From: Bifidobacteriaceae bacterium
Lineage (GTDB): Bacteria > Actinomycetota > Actinomycetes > Actinomycetales > WQXJ01
Direction of reading: 5' to 3'
DNA: 10,321 nt
NCBI GenBank assembly: GCA_031278665.1
Contig: JAITKC010000285.1
Span: forward strand, 1 to 10,321
The translations under genes were made by a program, and so were the position numbers. The notes beneath the pieces were generated by a model. The model was not told where the DNA came from and searched no databases. It saw nothing but the letters and a program-made list of their open reading frames with translations. Positions 1 through 6,515 of the stretch are shown piece by piece (within the stretch, counting starts at the first letter, position 1; the number at the start of each line of letters is the position of its first letter).

Positions 1-1010
1 CTCCGGCCGGCCGGCGCGGGTCCGCCGGGGCGTTCGCGGGCGCCGTCACCGGTGCCTGCGTCACCGGCGGCGGCGTCATCGGCGGCGTCTGTGTCACCGT
101 CATCGGCGGCGGCGTCACCGTCACCGGCGTCACCGGCGTCACCGTCATCGGCGGCGGTGGCGTCACCGTCATCGGCGGCGGCGGCGGCGTCATCGGCGGC
201 GGCCTGGTTGGGGGGCGTCGCGCCAATCCGGGGCACGGCCGCCAACAACCGCCGCGTGTAGTCCGCCTCGGGGCGCGCGAACAGGCGGGTCGCCGGGCCG
301 ACTTCGACCACTTCGCCATCGCACATCACCACCACCTGGTCGGCCATGTCCGCGACCACCCCCATATTGTGGGTGATCAGCAAGATTGCCGCGCCGGTGC
401 GCCGGCGCACCCGGCGCAGCGTGGCCAGAATCTCGGCTTGGACCGTGACGTCGAGCGCCGTGGTCGGCTCGTCGGCGATCAACAGTTTGGGGGAGCGGGC
501 CAGGGCCATCGCGATCATGATGCGCTGGCACATGCCGCCGGAGAACTGGTGCGGATAGTCCCGCAGCCGGCTGGCCGGGGCCGGGATCTCGACTGTCTCG
601 AGTAACTCGACGACCCGGGCCTTGACCTTGGCGGCCGGCAGGCGCGGCTGGTCGAGTCGCACCACCTCGCCGAGTTGGAACCCGATGGTGAACACCGGGT
701 CCAGCGCGGCCACCGGCTCCTGCGAGATCATCGCGATCTGAGACCCGCGAACGCGGCGCAACTCGCGCTCTTTGAGCCGTTCCAGATGACGGCCGTCGAA
801 CACGATCTCGCCGCCGACCCGCGCGTTGGCGGCCAACAGGCCCAACACGGCCAACGCGCTGACGGTCTTGCCGGAACCGGACTCTCCCACCACGGCGACT
901 ATCTCGCCCGGCCGGACCTCGTACGAGGCCTGTTTGACGGCATCGACCAAGCGGCCTTCGACGTCGAAGGCGACATTCAGCCCGCGCAGGGCCAAGACCG
1001 GCTCAACCAT
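1..1010 (-). CDS. Peptide ABC transporter ATP-binding protein, DppD/OppD type, 3' end outside window (possible DppD-DppF fusion)
   Basis: This is the cytoplasmic ATPase that would power the peptide importer encoded upstream. From the ATG at 1010, 336 residues are visible with no stop before the window edge. Motifs seen: Walker A GESGSGKT (42-49), Q-loop Gln97 in ISQEP, signature FSGGMCQR (156-163), Walker B LLIADEP (176-182), D-loop around Asp187 and H-loop His214 in LLITH. The segment DYTRRLLAAVP (250-260) is the usual end of the OppD/DppD core. Instead of the Cys-containing C-terminal tail common in OppD, residues 270-322 form an Asp/Ala/Gly repeat, followed by a Pro/Gly-rich stretch still open at the edge. 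A second ATPase domain (DppF) may therefore follow in the same chain; that is inference. The start overlaps the stop of the regulator gene by 8 nt (ATGGTTGA), with AAGG just upstream. ABC family assignment is certain; peptide class is very likely. Confidence 0.93.
   Translation of the reverse strand, partial: MVEPVLALRGLNVAFDVEGRLVDAVKQASYEVRPGEIVAVVGESGSGKTVSALAVLGLLAANARVGGEIVFDGRHLERLKERELRRVRGSQIAMISQEPVAALDPVFTIGFQLGEVVRLDQPRLPAAKVKARVVELLETVEIPAPASRLRDYPHQFSGGMCQRIMIAMALARSPKLLIADEPTTALDVTVQAEILATLRRVRRRTGAAILLITHNMGVVADMADQVVVMCDGEVVEVGPATRLFARPEADYTRRLLAAVPRIGATPPNQAAADDAAAAADDGDATAADDGDAGDAGDGDAAADDGDTDAADDAAAGDAGTGDGARERPGGPAPAGR
45..203 (-). repeat. Degenerate Asp/Ala/Gly-coding tandem repeat inside the ATPase gene
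   Basis: On the coding strand, GCC GAT GAC GGT GAC GCC-like units recur. They encode variants of AADDGDA at residues 270-322 of the ATPase. Units are imperfect and of mixed length, often about 18-21 nt. The encoded stretch holds about 20 Asp residues and no Lys or Arg, so it should be disordered and strongly acidic. It lies just after the nucleotide-binding core, where a linker or tail would be. Confidence 0.85.
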
Positions 1011-1542
1011 CGGCCTTGTCCCGCTCGAGTTTGTGAGCCTTCCAGTCCAACAGCATTTTCGCGTGGTACAGGGCCACCCATTGCAGATAGTCGCGGCCGT
1101 TGACCAACCGCCGGCGCGCCTCTTCGTTGCCCGGGCCGAAAGCGTCGATGGCCGCCTCGATAGTCGCGATCTCGCGGTCGAAGAACTGGTGCTCATGGGA
1201 CAAGAAACTGCCCCAGGGATCCTCTTCGCAGCTGAAATAGTGGCTCCTGTCGCCGGCCACCGAGCGCCGCCGGATGAAGCGCATGTCCACCAGCCGCCTG
1301 GTCGCCATCGAAATGGCGCCGGCGGAGACCTTGAGTAACTGAGCCAACTGGGCGGAGGACAAACACGGCTGGTCGGTCACCATCAGGTAACCGAGGACCC
1401 GCCCGTCCATCCGGGAGGTTCCGGCCATCTCCCAGATCAGCGAGAGATCTTCGGCGAACTGCCGGCGTTGGCGCTCGAGCGCCTCGGCCTGGCCGACCGG
1501 TTCGAGTCCGCCCAGACCTGGTGTGGGGTAGTCGGCGTTCAT
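1003..1542 (-). CDS. GbsR/MarR-family winged-helix transcriptional regulator
   Basis: A 179-residue DNA-binding protein, probably a dimeric winged-helix regulator. The helix that often precedes the DNA-binding domain in GbsR-like proteins is visible as LSLIWEMAGTSRMDGRVLGYLMV (about 33-55, with WEMAG and R44/G47/R48). Residues 59-85 form the helix-turn-helix (SSAQLAQLLKVSAGAISMATRRL). The wing is around 88-103 (RRRSVAGDRSHYF). The remainder is helical and probably used for dimerization. The ATG at 1542 overlaps the permease stop by 4 nt (ATGA), with AGAGG five bases upstream. The stop overlaps the ATPase start by 8 nt. It is therefore a true operon member set between permease and ATPase genes, and autoregulation of the operon is a reasonable inference. 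The ligand is unknown. Related regulators respond to betaine/choline or drugs, and nothing here picks one. Confidence 0.85.
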   Translation of the reverse strand: MNADYPTPGLGGLEPVGQAEALERQRRQFAEDLSLIWEMAGTSRMDGRVLGYLMVTDQPCLSSAQLAQLLKVSAGAISMATRRLVDMRFIRRRSVAGDRSHYFSCEEDPWGSFLSHEHQFFDREIATIEAAIDAFGPGNEEARRRLVNGRDYLQWVALYHAKMLLDWKAHKLERDKADG

Positions 1543-2411
1543 GCGAGCCTCTTCGGGTCAAGGCTGGAGCGGAGGGCTTCGCCCAGGCAGATGATGGCCA
1601 ACACCGTCAGGCTGAGGAAAGCGGAGGAGAACACCAGCATATGCGGCGCGGTCTGGAAGTTGCGCGAACCAGCCGCGATCTGCAGTCCCCAGGAAATAGT
1701 CGGCTGTTGTAAGCCAACCCCCAGGTAGGTCAGCGAGGATTCGGCCACTATGACGGCGCCAATTCCAATAGTCGCCAGGATCAGAACCGGGGTGATGGCG
1801 TTCGGCAGGACGTGGCGGATTATTATCCGCCGGCTCGGCAGGCCCGCCACCCGCGCCGCCACGACATAGTCCAGTTGGCAGACCTGGCGAACGCTGGCCC
1901 GCACCAGGCGCGCCAGAGCCGGCCAGCCGAAGACGCCCAACACCAGCGATACGCTCCAGACGTCGCGGCGGCTGACCGAGTTGAGGACCACGATGGCGGC
2001 CAGCAGGAACGGGAACCCCAAGAAGACCTCGGTCAACCGGGTGATCAGACTGTCGACCAAGCCCGGCCGGTAGCCGGCGGCCGTGCCCAACACCAGGGCG
2101 ATCGCCATCGACAACACGGTGGCCGTCAAGCCGACTGCGACCGACGTCCTGGTGCCGTAGATCACATTGGCCCAAATATCGCGTCCTTGCAGGTCGAAGC
2201 CGAACGGATGGCCCGGACAGGGCCCGTCCTGGCTGTAGGCCAGGTCGGCGTGATACGGGTCGCCGTTCCCGAACAACCCGGCGAAGAAACCCGGGAACAA
2301 GGAGATGACCACCAGCGCCACGATCACCATGCCCGGCAGGACAAAAGTCGGCTTGGCCAACAGGCGCCGCGAGACGCCGCGCCGTTTAGTCCGCCTGTCG
2401 CCCCTAAACAT
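1539..2411 (-). CDS. Peptide ABC transporter permease, DppC/OppC type
   Basis: A 290-residue inner-membrane permease, the second half of the transport channel. It starts with a basic cytoplasmic N-terminus (RRTKRR) and a first membrane helix at about 23-46. An extracytoplasmic stretch ends in HPFGFDLQGRDIWANVIYG, matching the OppC hallmark HPfGTD.lGRD. Further membrane helices follow at about 88-110, 127-150, 204-225 and 255-278. The cytoplasmic ATPase-contacting EAA loop is seen as DYVVAARVAGLPSRRII (about 180-196), ending RHVLPN. LTYLGVGLQQPTISWG is another typical DppC/OppC block. The ATG at 2411 overlaps the end of the upstream permease gene by 8 nt and the stop overlaps the regulator by 4 nt. 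Length is normal for the family. Which peptides are carried cannot be told from the sequence. Confidence 0.95.
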   Translation of the reverse strand: MFRGDRRTKRRGVSRRLLAKPTFVLPGMVIVALVVISLFPGFFAGLFGNGDPYHADLAYSQDGPCPGHPFGFDLQGRDIWANVIYGTRTSVAVGLTATVLSMAIALVLGTAAGYRPGLVDSLITRLTEVFLGFPFLLAAIVVLNSVSRRDVWSVSLVLGVFGWPALARLVRASVRQVCQLDYVVAARVAGLPSRRIIIRHVLPNAITPVLILATIGIGAVIVAESSLTYLGVGLQQPTISWGLQIAAGSRNFQTAPHMLVFSSAFLSLTVLAIICLGEALRSSLDPKRLA

Positions 2412-3348
2412 GGCTTCGGCTTCGTCGAATGCGCGGGTCGAGCAGGGCGTGGAGCAGTTCGATCAGCAGCGAGGTCAACAAGAACACGACTATCAGGGCT
2501 GTGGCGACCCCGACCACAGTGGTTCCCTCATGCGCCTTGATCGCTTCGAACATCAGATTCCCAACCCCGGGCAGATTGAAAATGCCCTCTATTATGACCG
2601 AACCGCCCAGCAGGTAGCCCAGGTCGGTGGCCAGATAGGTCGAGGCCGGGATCAGCGAGTTGCGCAGCACGTGGACGCCTATTATGCGGCCCTCGGACAT
2701 CCCGTGGGCCCGCAGCATGGTGACCGATTCGGCCTCCAAAGACTCCACCATCGCGCCTCTGACCAGCCGCGAGACCGCCGGCAAGCCGAAGACGGCGATA
2801 ATCGCGGCCGGCAGCAAATAGGACCTGGGCCAGCCCTCCGCCACGCCCGCGACCGGCAACCACCCCAGTTTGACGCCAAAGATCAATTGGGCGACCAAGC
2901 CCATCACGAACACCGGAATGCAGCTCGCCAGCACTGTGAAGGCCAGTAGCGAATAGTCCAGCCACTTGCCTTTGCGCAGCGCCGAGACTATTCCGATGGC
3001 GACGCCGGCCACTATCTCCATCACCCAGGCCGTCAACCCCAAGGCGATGGTGACCGGCCAGCGCGCGCTCATCTGGTCGGCGACCGGCCGGCCGGCGAAG
3101 TTGGTTCCGAAATCGCCCCGGAAAATCCCGCTGATGTAATCCCAGTACTGCACCCAAATCGGGTCGTTCAGGTGATATTTGACCCGCAACGCGTCGATAG
3201 TCGATTCCGGCACCTGTTTGGGGCCCAGGAAAGCCCGGATCGGGTCGCCGGGCAGGGCGAACACGGCCAGGTAGATGATCACGGTGACGCCCAAGAACAC
3301 CATGACGAGCCCGCCCGCCCGCCCTGAGAGCCTTGCCGCCAGCCTCAT
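2404..3348 (-). CDS. Peptide ABC transporter permease, DppB/OppB type
   Basis: A 314-residue inner-membrane permease that pairs with the DppC/OppC-type protein. The first membrane helix lies at about 13-33 (MVFLGVTVIIYLAVFALPGD), ending in the LPGDP motif typical of DppB. A periplasm-side domain with GDFGTNF follows (about 79-85). Further helices are at about 98-120, 130-156, 178-197, 240-260 and 282-305. The EAA loop appears as SLEAESVTMLRAHGMSEGRI (about 203-222), ending HVLRNSLIP. The C-terminus DPRIRR also fits the family. The ATG at 3348 is separated from the M14 stop by one base (TGACATG), and the TAG stop overlaps the next gene by 8 nt (ATGTTTAG), so translation is probably coupled on both sides. 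No obvious Shine-Dalgarno is visible, which agrees with coupling. Confidence 0.95.
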   Translation of the reverse strand: MRLAARLSGRAGGLVMVFLGVTVIIYLAVFALPGDPIRAFLGPKQVPESTIDALRVKYHLNDPIWVQYWDYISGIFRGDFGTNFAGRPVADQMSARWPVTIALGLTAWVMEIVAGVAIGIVSALRKGKWLDYSLLAFTVLASCIPVFVMGLVAQLIFGVKLGWLPVAGVAEGWPRSYLLPAAIIAVFGLPAVSRLVRGAMVESLEAESVTMLRAHGMSEGRIIGVHVLRNSLIPASTYLATDLGYLLGGSVIIEGIFNLPGVGNLMFEAIKAHEGTTVVGVATALIVVFLLTSLLIELLHALLDPRIRRSRSHV

Positions 3349-3349
3349 G

Positions 3350-4744
3350 TCAGCCGTCTATCAGCCCGGCGGCCAGCGCGCCGGCCGCCAAGACCGCGCC
3401 GTATTGGACGCCCGCGGCCTTGTTCAGATCGATCGGATCGGCTGGGGTGGCGCGAACGGCATCGTCCTGCCACCGCTCGTAGACGTCGGCCAGGTCCCGC
3501 GCGACGCGCCGCAACTCCGCCGGGGCCAGGCCGGCCCGGCATTCGGCCTCGAGGGCTTGGAGCGTCATCGAACCGAACCGGAGACGGAACATGTGGACCA
3601 CGTCTTCGCAGGAGAACCGTTCGGCCTCGGTCGCCGGGCGGGCCGCCTCCGGCCCGGCCGCCCTGGCCAAGGCCGCCCGGCCGGAGTCGGCGATCCCCGG
3701 CGCGAAAGCCTCGGCCCCGCGCCGCAGCGGCGTGTCGAGAGTCAGATAAGGCGCGGCGGCCGCCAAAACGTCCGTCAGGACCCGCCCTGTCTCGACATGC
3801 GACTGGCCCGTCCGCGCCAACAGGTCGGCGTAAGACTCCTCGGTGGCCCGGGTGTCCTCGCTGGCCGGATGGCTCCAGTAGGGCAGTTCCGCGATCAGCG
3901 AGAAGGCGCCGTGGCGGTCGGCGTAGGAGGTCGACGAATCGCCGGCCGGCTTGGGCCCGACAGGATCAAGGCCGAGTTCTTCGAGCCAGTCATAGGTGTG
4001 GGCGAAGCCGAACATCAGGTAGATCGCGTCGGCCGCGGCCACCAGGTCGCCCGATTCGGGCTCGCCTAAGGCGAGCGGCAGGCCGAGCGCCTTGGGCACG
4101 GCCCGCAAGATGTCGAACAGCGGTCCGCAAGCCCGCGAGACGTAGTAGTAGACGCCGCCCAGCTCGGAGTTGTGCAGCGGCACGTAGACGTCCGGCTCGA
4201 CCGCGTCGATCAGGCGGGCCAAGGCTTGGGTTTCCGGCATCATGCGGTCGAAATAGGCCAGTTTGTAGTCCACCGGGAAAGTCCATTCGACCTGCTCGTC
4301 CGGCGCCGGGCGGTAAAAATGGCGGGCGTAATGCAACCGGTCGGCCGGCCGGTCGAACCAGCCCTCGTTTAGGCGGTAGCCGTCCGGGTCGACGCACGGC
4401 ACGATGTGCCAGGTCGCGTCGAAGGCTTCGCGGAAGCCTGGATCGGCGCACAGTTCTTCGATCAAATGTTGGACGGTGAGCGAGCCGATCGGCTCGTTTG
4501 GATGGACCCCGCCGACAATCAGGTTTTGTTTGGGGCCGCCGCCCACGGCGTAAACGTGGATCGGCTCGCCCAACCGGCTGGTGCCGATCCGCCGCCGGCG
4601 GACCAGGTCCGGGTGGGCGGCGCGGATCGCCTCGAAGCCGGCCAGCAACTCGTCCAACGGCGGAAAGGTTGAGCGGGCTGGCACGCCGCCGGCGCGCCGG
4701 TCTATTTCAGCCGGCGCGCCGGCGGACCAAGCCGGTCCGCTCAC
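3350..4744 (-). CDS. M14-family zinc carboxypeptidase-like enzyme, cytoplasmic
   Basis: Probable zinc peptidase or amidase of the M14 family, which includes the murein tripeptide amidase MpaA. Counting from GTG 4744 (464 residues), the zinc ligands are His81 and Glu84 in GGVHPNEPIG, and His191 in PLHNSELGG. CVDPDGYRLNEGW (117-129) is the usual substrate-binding Asn region. Glu286 in SLIAELPYW is the likely catalytic Glu. YARHFYRP and EQVEWTFP (139-157) form a further block. Residues 300-464 are a helical extension of unknown role. No signal peptide or membrane segment is seen, so it should act in the cytosol on imported peptides. Start choice is uncertain. GTG 4744 overlaps the lipoprotein stop (GTGA) and is taken here; GTG 4684 lies just after a strong hairpin and gives 444 residues. 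Recognisable family sequence begins only near TFPPLDELL (26-34), so both fit. Substrate unknown; murein peptides are one possibility. Confidence 0.88.
   Translation of the reverse strand: MSGPAWSAGAPAEIDRRAGGVPARSTFPPLDELLAGFEAIRAAHPDLVRRRRIGTSRLGEPIHVYAVGGGPKQNLIVGGVHPNEPIGSLTVQHLIEELCADPGFREAFDATWHIVPCVDPDGYRLNEGWFDRPADRLHYARHFYRPAPDEQVEWTFPVDYKLAYFDRMMPETQALARLIDAVEPDVYVPLHNSELGGVYYYVSRACGPLFDILRAVPKALGLPLALGEPESGDLVAAADAIYLMFGFAHTYDWLEELGLDPVGPKPAGDSSTSYADRHGAFSLIAELPYWSHPASEDTRATEESYADLLARTGQSHVETGRVLTDVLAAAAPYLTLDTPLRRGAEAFAPGIADSGRAALARAAGPEAARPATEAERFSCEDVVHMFRLRFGSMTLQALEAECRAGLAPAELRRVARDLADVYERWQDDAVRATPADPIDLNKAAGVQYGAVLAAGALAAGLIDG
4686..4725 (-). promoter_or_regulatory. Perfect 15-bp inverted repeat (hairpin) after the binding-protein gene
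   Basis: Bases 4686-4700 pair perfectly with 4711-4725 around a 10-base loop (4701-4710). The core CCGGCGCGCCGG is itself a palindrome and occurs twice, at 4689-4700 and 4711-4722. On the transcript this all-G/C stem lies between the lipoprotein stop and GTG 4684 of the M14 gene. It has no U-run, so it is not a classic intrinsic terminator. A 3'-end-protecting or transcription-attenuating stem, as in the malE-malF gap of enteric bacteria, is the likely role. If GTG 4684 is the M14 start, the stem would also hide its ribosome site. Confidence 0.7.
4722..4740 (-). promoter_or_regulatory. Second hairpin directly after the binding-protein stop codon
   Basis: GCGGACC and GGTCCGC pair perfectly over 7 bp around the 5-base loop GGCTT, beginning right after the TGA at 4743-4741. 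It shares four bases (4722-4725) with the larger hairpin, so the two cannot both form in full. This leaves room for alternative structures or stacked decay-blocking stems. Confidence 0.55.
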
Positions 4745-6351
4745 TTCAGCGTGATTCGCGCGTAGAACGGGCTGCCCTGGGTGGACGGCATTGTGTCGAT
4801 CCGTTCCGAGGTCACCCACAAGAAGCGGTTGGCGAATGTCGGAATGGTCGGGAAGTCGGCCAAGATCCGTTCCTGGACCTTGACGTAGCCTTCGTAGGCC
4901 GCCTCCAGCGTGGGCGCCGAATCGGCTTCGTTGATCAACGCGTCGACTTCGGGGTTGGAGTAGAAGGTCGCGTTGTTGCCCAGGCCGTCGGCGGTGAAGG
5001 CGGCCCGCAGCGTGTTCTGCTGGCTGGCGTACAAAGCCCCCCAGTGGCCCCGCAACAAGGAGTATTGGCCGGCGTCGCGGCGGGCCTGGAAGTCGGCGAA
5101 GTCGGTCGACGGCGTGGCGACCGCCTCGATGCCGAGGTTTTGGCTCAACTGCGTCGCCAAGGCCTCGAACATGTCTTCTTGACCCCATCCGCCGACGAAC
5201 AGGACTTCGACGGAGCCTTCCAGGCCGCCGGCCTGGGCGAGCAGCTCCTTGGCCTGGTCGGGATGGAATTCGCAGTATTCGCCGCAAATGCCGTCGGGGT
5301 TGCCGGGCATGTTCGGCGAGGTCAGCGACGTGGCGGGGACTTGCGAACCGGAGAAGATGGCGTCGTTGACGGCCTCGCGGTCGATCGCCATGGAGAGAGC
5401 TTGGCGCACCCGGATGTCGTCGAATCTAGGATCGTCGGGGTTGAAGCCCAACCAGTCGACCGACGGCGCGTCGAGCGGCATGAAGCGATCGCCGAAATCC
5501 TCCCTGGCGACGGCGGTCTTGGAGCCCGCGACGTTCGCGACGTCCAGCGTCCCGGCTAGGGCGTCGGTGTAGGCGGTGGCGATGTCGATGTAGATCTTGT
5601 AGTTGATCTGGCTGATGGCCGGCTTGTCGCCGGCGTAGTCGGGGTAGGCCGCCAGCACGATGTCGCCCTGGCCGGCCACGTCCCACGGTTCGGTCATTTG
5701 GAAGGGGCCGTTGCCGATCGGGTTGACGTCGTAGGCGTCCAGGTCTTCGAAGGCCGCGGCCGGCATCGGGTAGAAAGCGGTCTGGGCGTCTGACAACTGC
5801 AGCGGGAATTGGCGGTCGGCGACCGACAACTCGACTGTGAACGTGGTGTCGTCGACTTTGCTCAGGCCGCTCAAGGCCTCGGCGGCGGGGGCTTCGCCCT
5901 GCATCTCGGCGTAGCCCGCGATGGGCGCCAACTCGAAGTTGTTGATCCAGGCGTTGGGGCCGTAGGCGGCGTGGTTCCAGGCGTTGATGTAGCTGTCGGC
6001 GGTGACCTTCTCGCCGTTGTGGAAGGTCCAGCCGTCGCGCAGTTTGACGGTCCAGGTGATGCCGTCGGAGGAGTCGATCGATTCGGCTTGAACATAGGAG
6101 ACTTGGCCGGTCTCGTCGATGCTGACCAGCGGGGCGAACAGCGGCAGCAGGACGTCGTAGGCGGTTTCTTGGTTGCCCGGCGTCAAATGGTCGACGGTGG
6201 CGATCCCAACTGTGATGGCCGAGTCGGCGCTTGGGGTGCCGGAACCGGTTGGGGCTGGATCGCCGCCGCCGCCGCCACAGGCGGCCAAGGCGAGGGTTAG
6301 GGCGAGCGCGCAGCTTGCGCTCATGACGGCGGTGGTTCGATTGGTTTTCAC
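4741..6351 (-). CDS. Peptide/nickel-type ABC transporter solute-binding lipoprotein (SBP family 5, DppA/OppA type)
   Basis: A 536-residue extracytoplasmic receptor that should capture peptides and deliver them to the two permeases. The N-terminus is a lipoprotein signal: MKTNRTT, a hydrophobic core, then lipobox LAAC with Cys25, followed by a Gly-rich and Ser/Thr/Pro linker to about residue 44. Family 5 hallmarks seen are LRDGWTFHNGEKVTADSY (104-121), GNGPF and a RVRQALSMAIDRE block near 314-326. A two-cysteine CGEYCEFHPDQAKELL segment lies near residue 360; the pair could form a disulfide. The start is GTG 6351 because AGGAGGAG sits just upstream (six-base core AGGAGG, five-base spacing); an ATG at 6405 would place a non-signal extension before the lipoprotein signal. 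It is the first gene of the operon and is followed by two hairpins. Closest functional class is oligo- or dipeptide uptake; specificity cannot be read here. Confidence 0.94.
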   Translation of the reverse strand: MKTNRTTAVMSASCALALTLALAACGGGGGDPAPTGSGTPSADSAITVGIATVDHLTPGNQETAYDVLLPLFAPLVSIDETGQVSYVQAESIDSSDGITWTVKLRDGWTFHNGEKVTADSYINAWNHAAYGPNAWINNFELAPIAGYAEMQGEAPAAEALSGLSKVDDTTFTVELSVADRQFPLQLSDAQTAFYPMPAAAFEDLDAYDVNPIGNGPFQMTEPWDVAGQGDIVLAAYPDYAGDKPAISQINYKIYIDIATAYTDALAGTLDVANVAGSKTAVAREDFGDRFMPLDAPSVDWLGFNPDDPRFDDIRVRQALSMAIDREAVNDAIFSGSQVPATSLTSPNMPGNPDGICGEYCEFHPDQAKELLAQAGGLEGSVEVLFVGGWGQEDMFEALATQLSQNLGIEAVATPSTDFADFQARRDAGQYSLLRGHWGALYASQQNTLRAAFTADGLGNNATFYSNPEVDALINEADSAPTLEAAYEGYVKVQERILADFPTIPTFANRFLWVTSERIDTMPSTQGSPFYARITLK

Positions 6352-6354
6352 TGA

Positions 6355-6362
6355 CTCCTCCT
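6355..6362 (-). promoter_or_regulatory. Strong Shine-Dalgarno of the binding-protein gene
   Basis: AGGAGGAG lies immediately before GTG 6351 on the minus strand, with five bases between the AGGAGG core and the start codon. It is the strongest ribosome site in the window. It fixes the GTG as the start in preference to the in-frame ATG at 6405. Confidence 0.85.
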
Positions 6363-6410
6363 GGGGCTTAAGGGGTGGCCATAATCTTGGGACTGGCTTT
6401 ACCAAAGATG

Positions 6411-6440
6411 ATGCTAGGGGATGAACCGGCGTTAAGTTTC
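6411..6440 (-). promoter_or_regulatory. Candidate promoter of the peptide-uptake operon
   Basis: On the minus strand, TAGCAT (6416-6411) fits the actinobacterial TAnnnT form of a -10 box. GAAACT (6440-6435) sits 18 bases upstream as a poor -35. Transcription would start near 6404, leaving a leader of about 50 nt before GTG 6351. The whole 6352-6515 gap is more AT-rich than the genes around it, as expected for a control region. The call rests on a short motif only. Confidence 0.3.
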
Positions 6441-6450
6441 AGGCGAAACT
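6435..6450. promoter_or_regulatory. 16-bp inverted repeat in the divergent gap, candidate operator
   Basis: AGTTTC-AGGC-GAAACT is a perfect 6-bp inverted repeat with a 4-base centre. A second, offset repeat TTCAG-6-CTGAA (6438-6453) overlaps it. It lies in the 164-bp gap between the divergent lipoprotein and PaiB-like genes and overlaps the weak -35 proposed for the lipoprotein operon. Its position suits a repressor site acting on one or both genes. Candidate binders in the window are the GbsR/MarR-type protein and, less likely, the PaiB-like protein. The rest of 6352-6515 shows nothing else I can name. Confidence 0.4.
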
Positions 6451-6502
6451 GAAGCTTATGAGATTTGTAATGCGTCTGAAATATAGAACTCGCGCCCGCC
6501 GC

Positions 6503-6508
6503 TACGCT
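6503..6508 (+). promoter_or_regulatory. Possible -10 box for a leaderless PaiB-like mRNA
   Basis: TACGCT fits TAnnnT and ends seven bases before the first base of GTG 6516. That spacing would put the transcription start on the start codon itself. No Shine-Dalgarno is visible before this GTG, which agrees with a leaderless transcript, a common arrangement in actinobacteria. There is no recognisable -35. Confidence 0.3.
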
Positions 6509-6515
6509 GGCTGGC

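Noticed and set aside
45..203. Tandem repeat as a CRISPR array
   Set aside because: Units are short, contiguous and in frame with the ATPase, without unique spacers.
4745..5287. Upstream extension of the M14 frame to an ATG at 5287
   Set aside because: The extension is out-of-frame translation of the lipoprotein gene, Arg/Gly/Pro-rich and unlike any M14 N-terminus.
6352..6405. ATG at 6405 as the lipoprotein start
   Set aside because: It would add 18 residues before a normal lipoprotein signal and place the perfect AGGAGGAG inside the gene. GTG 6351 fits both signals.
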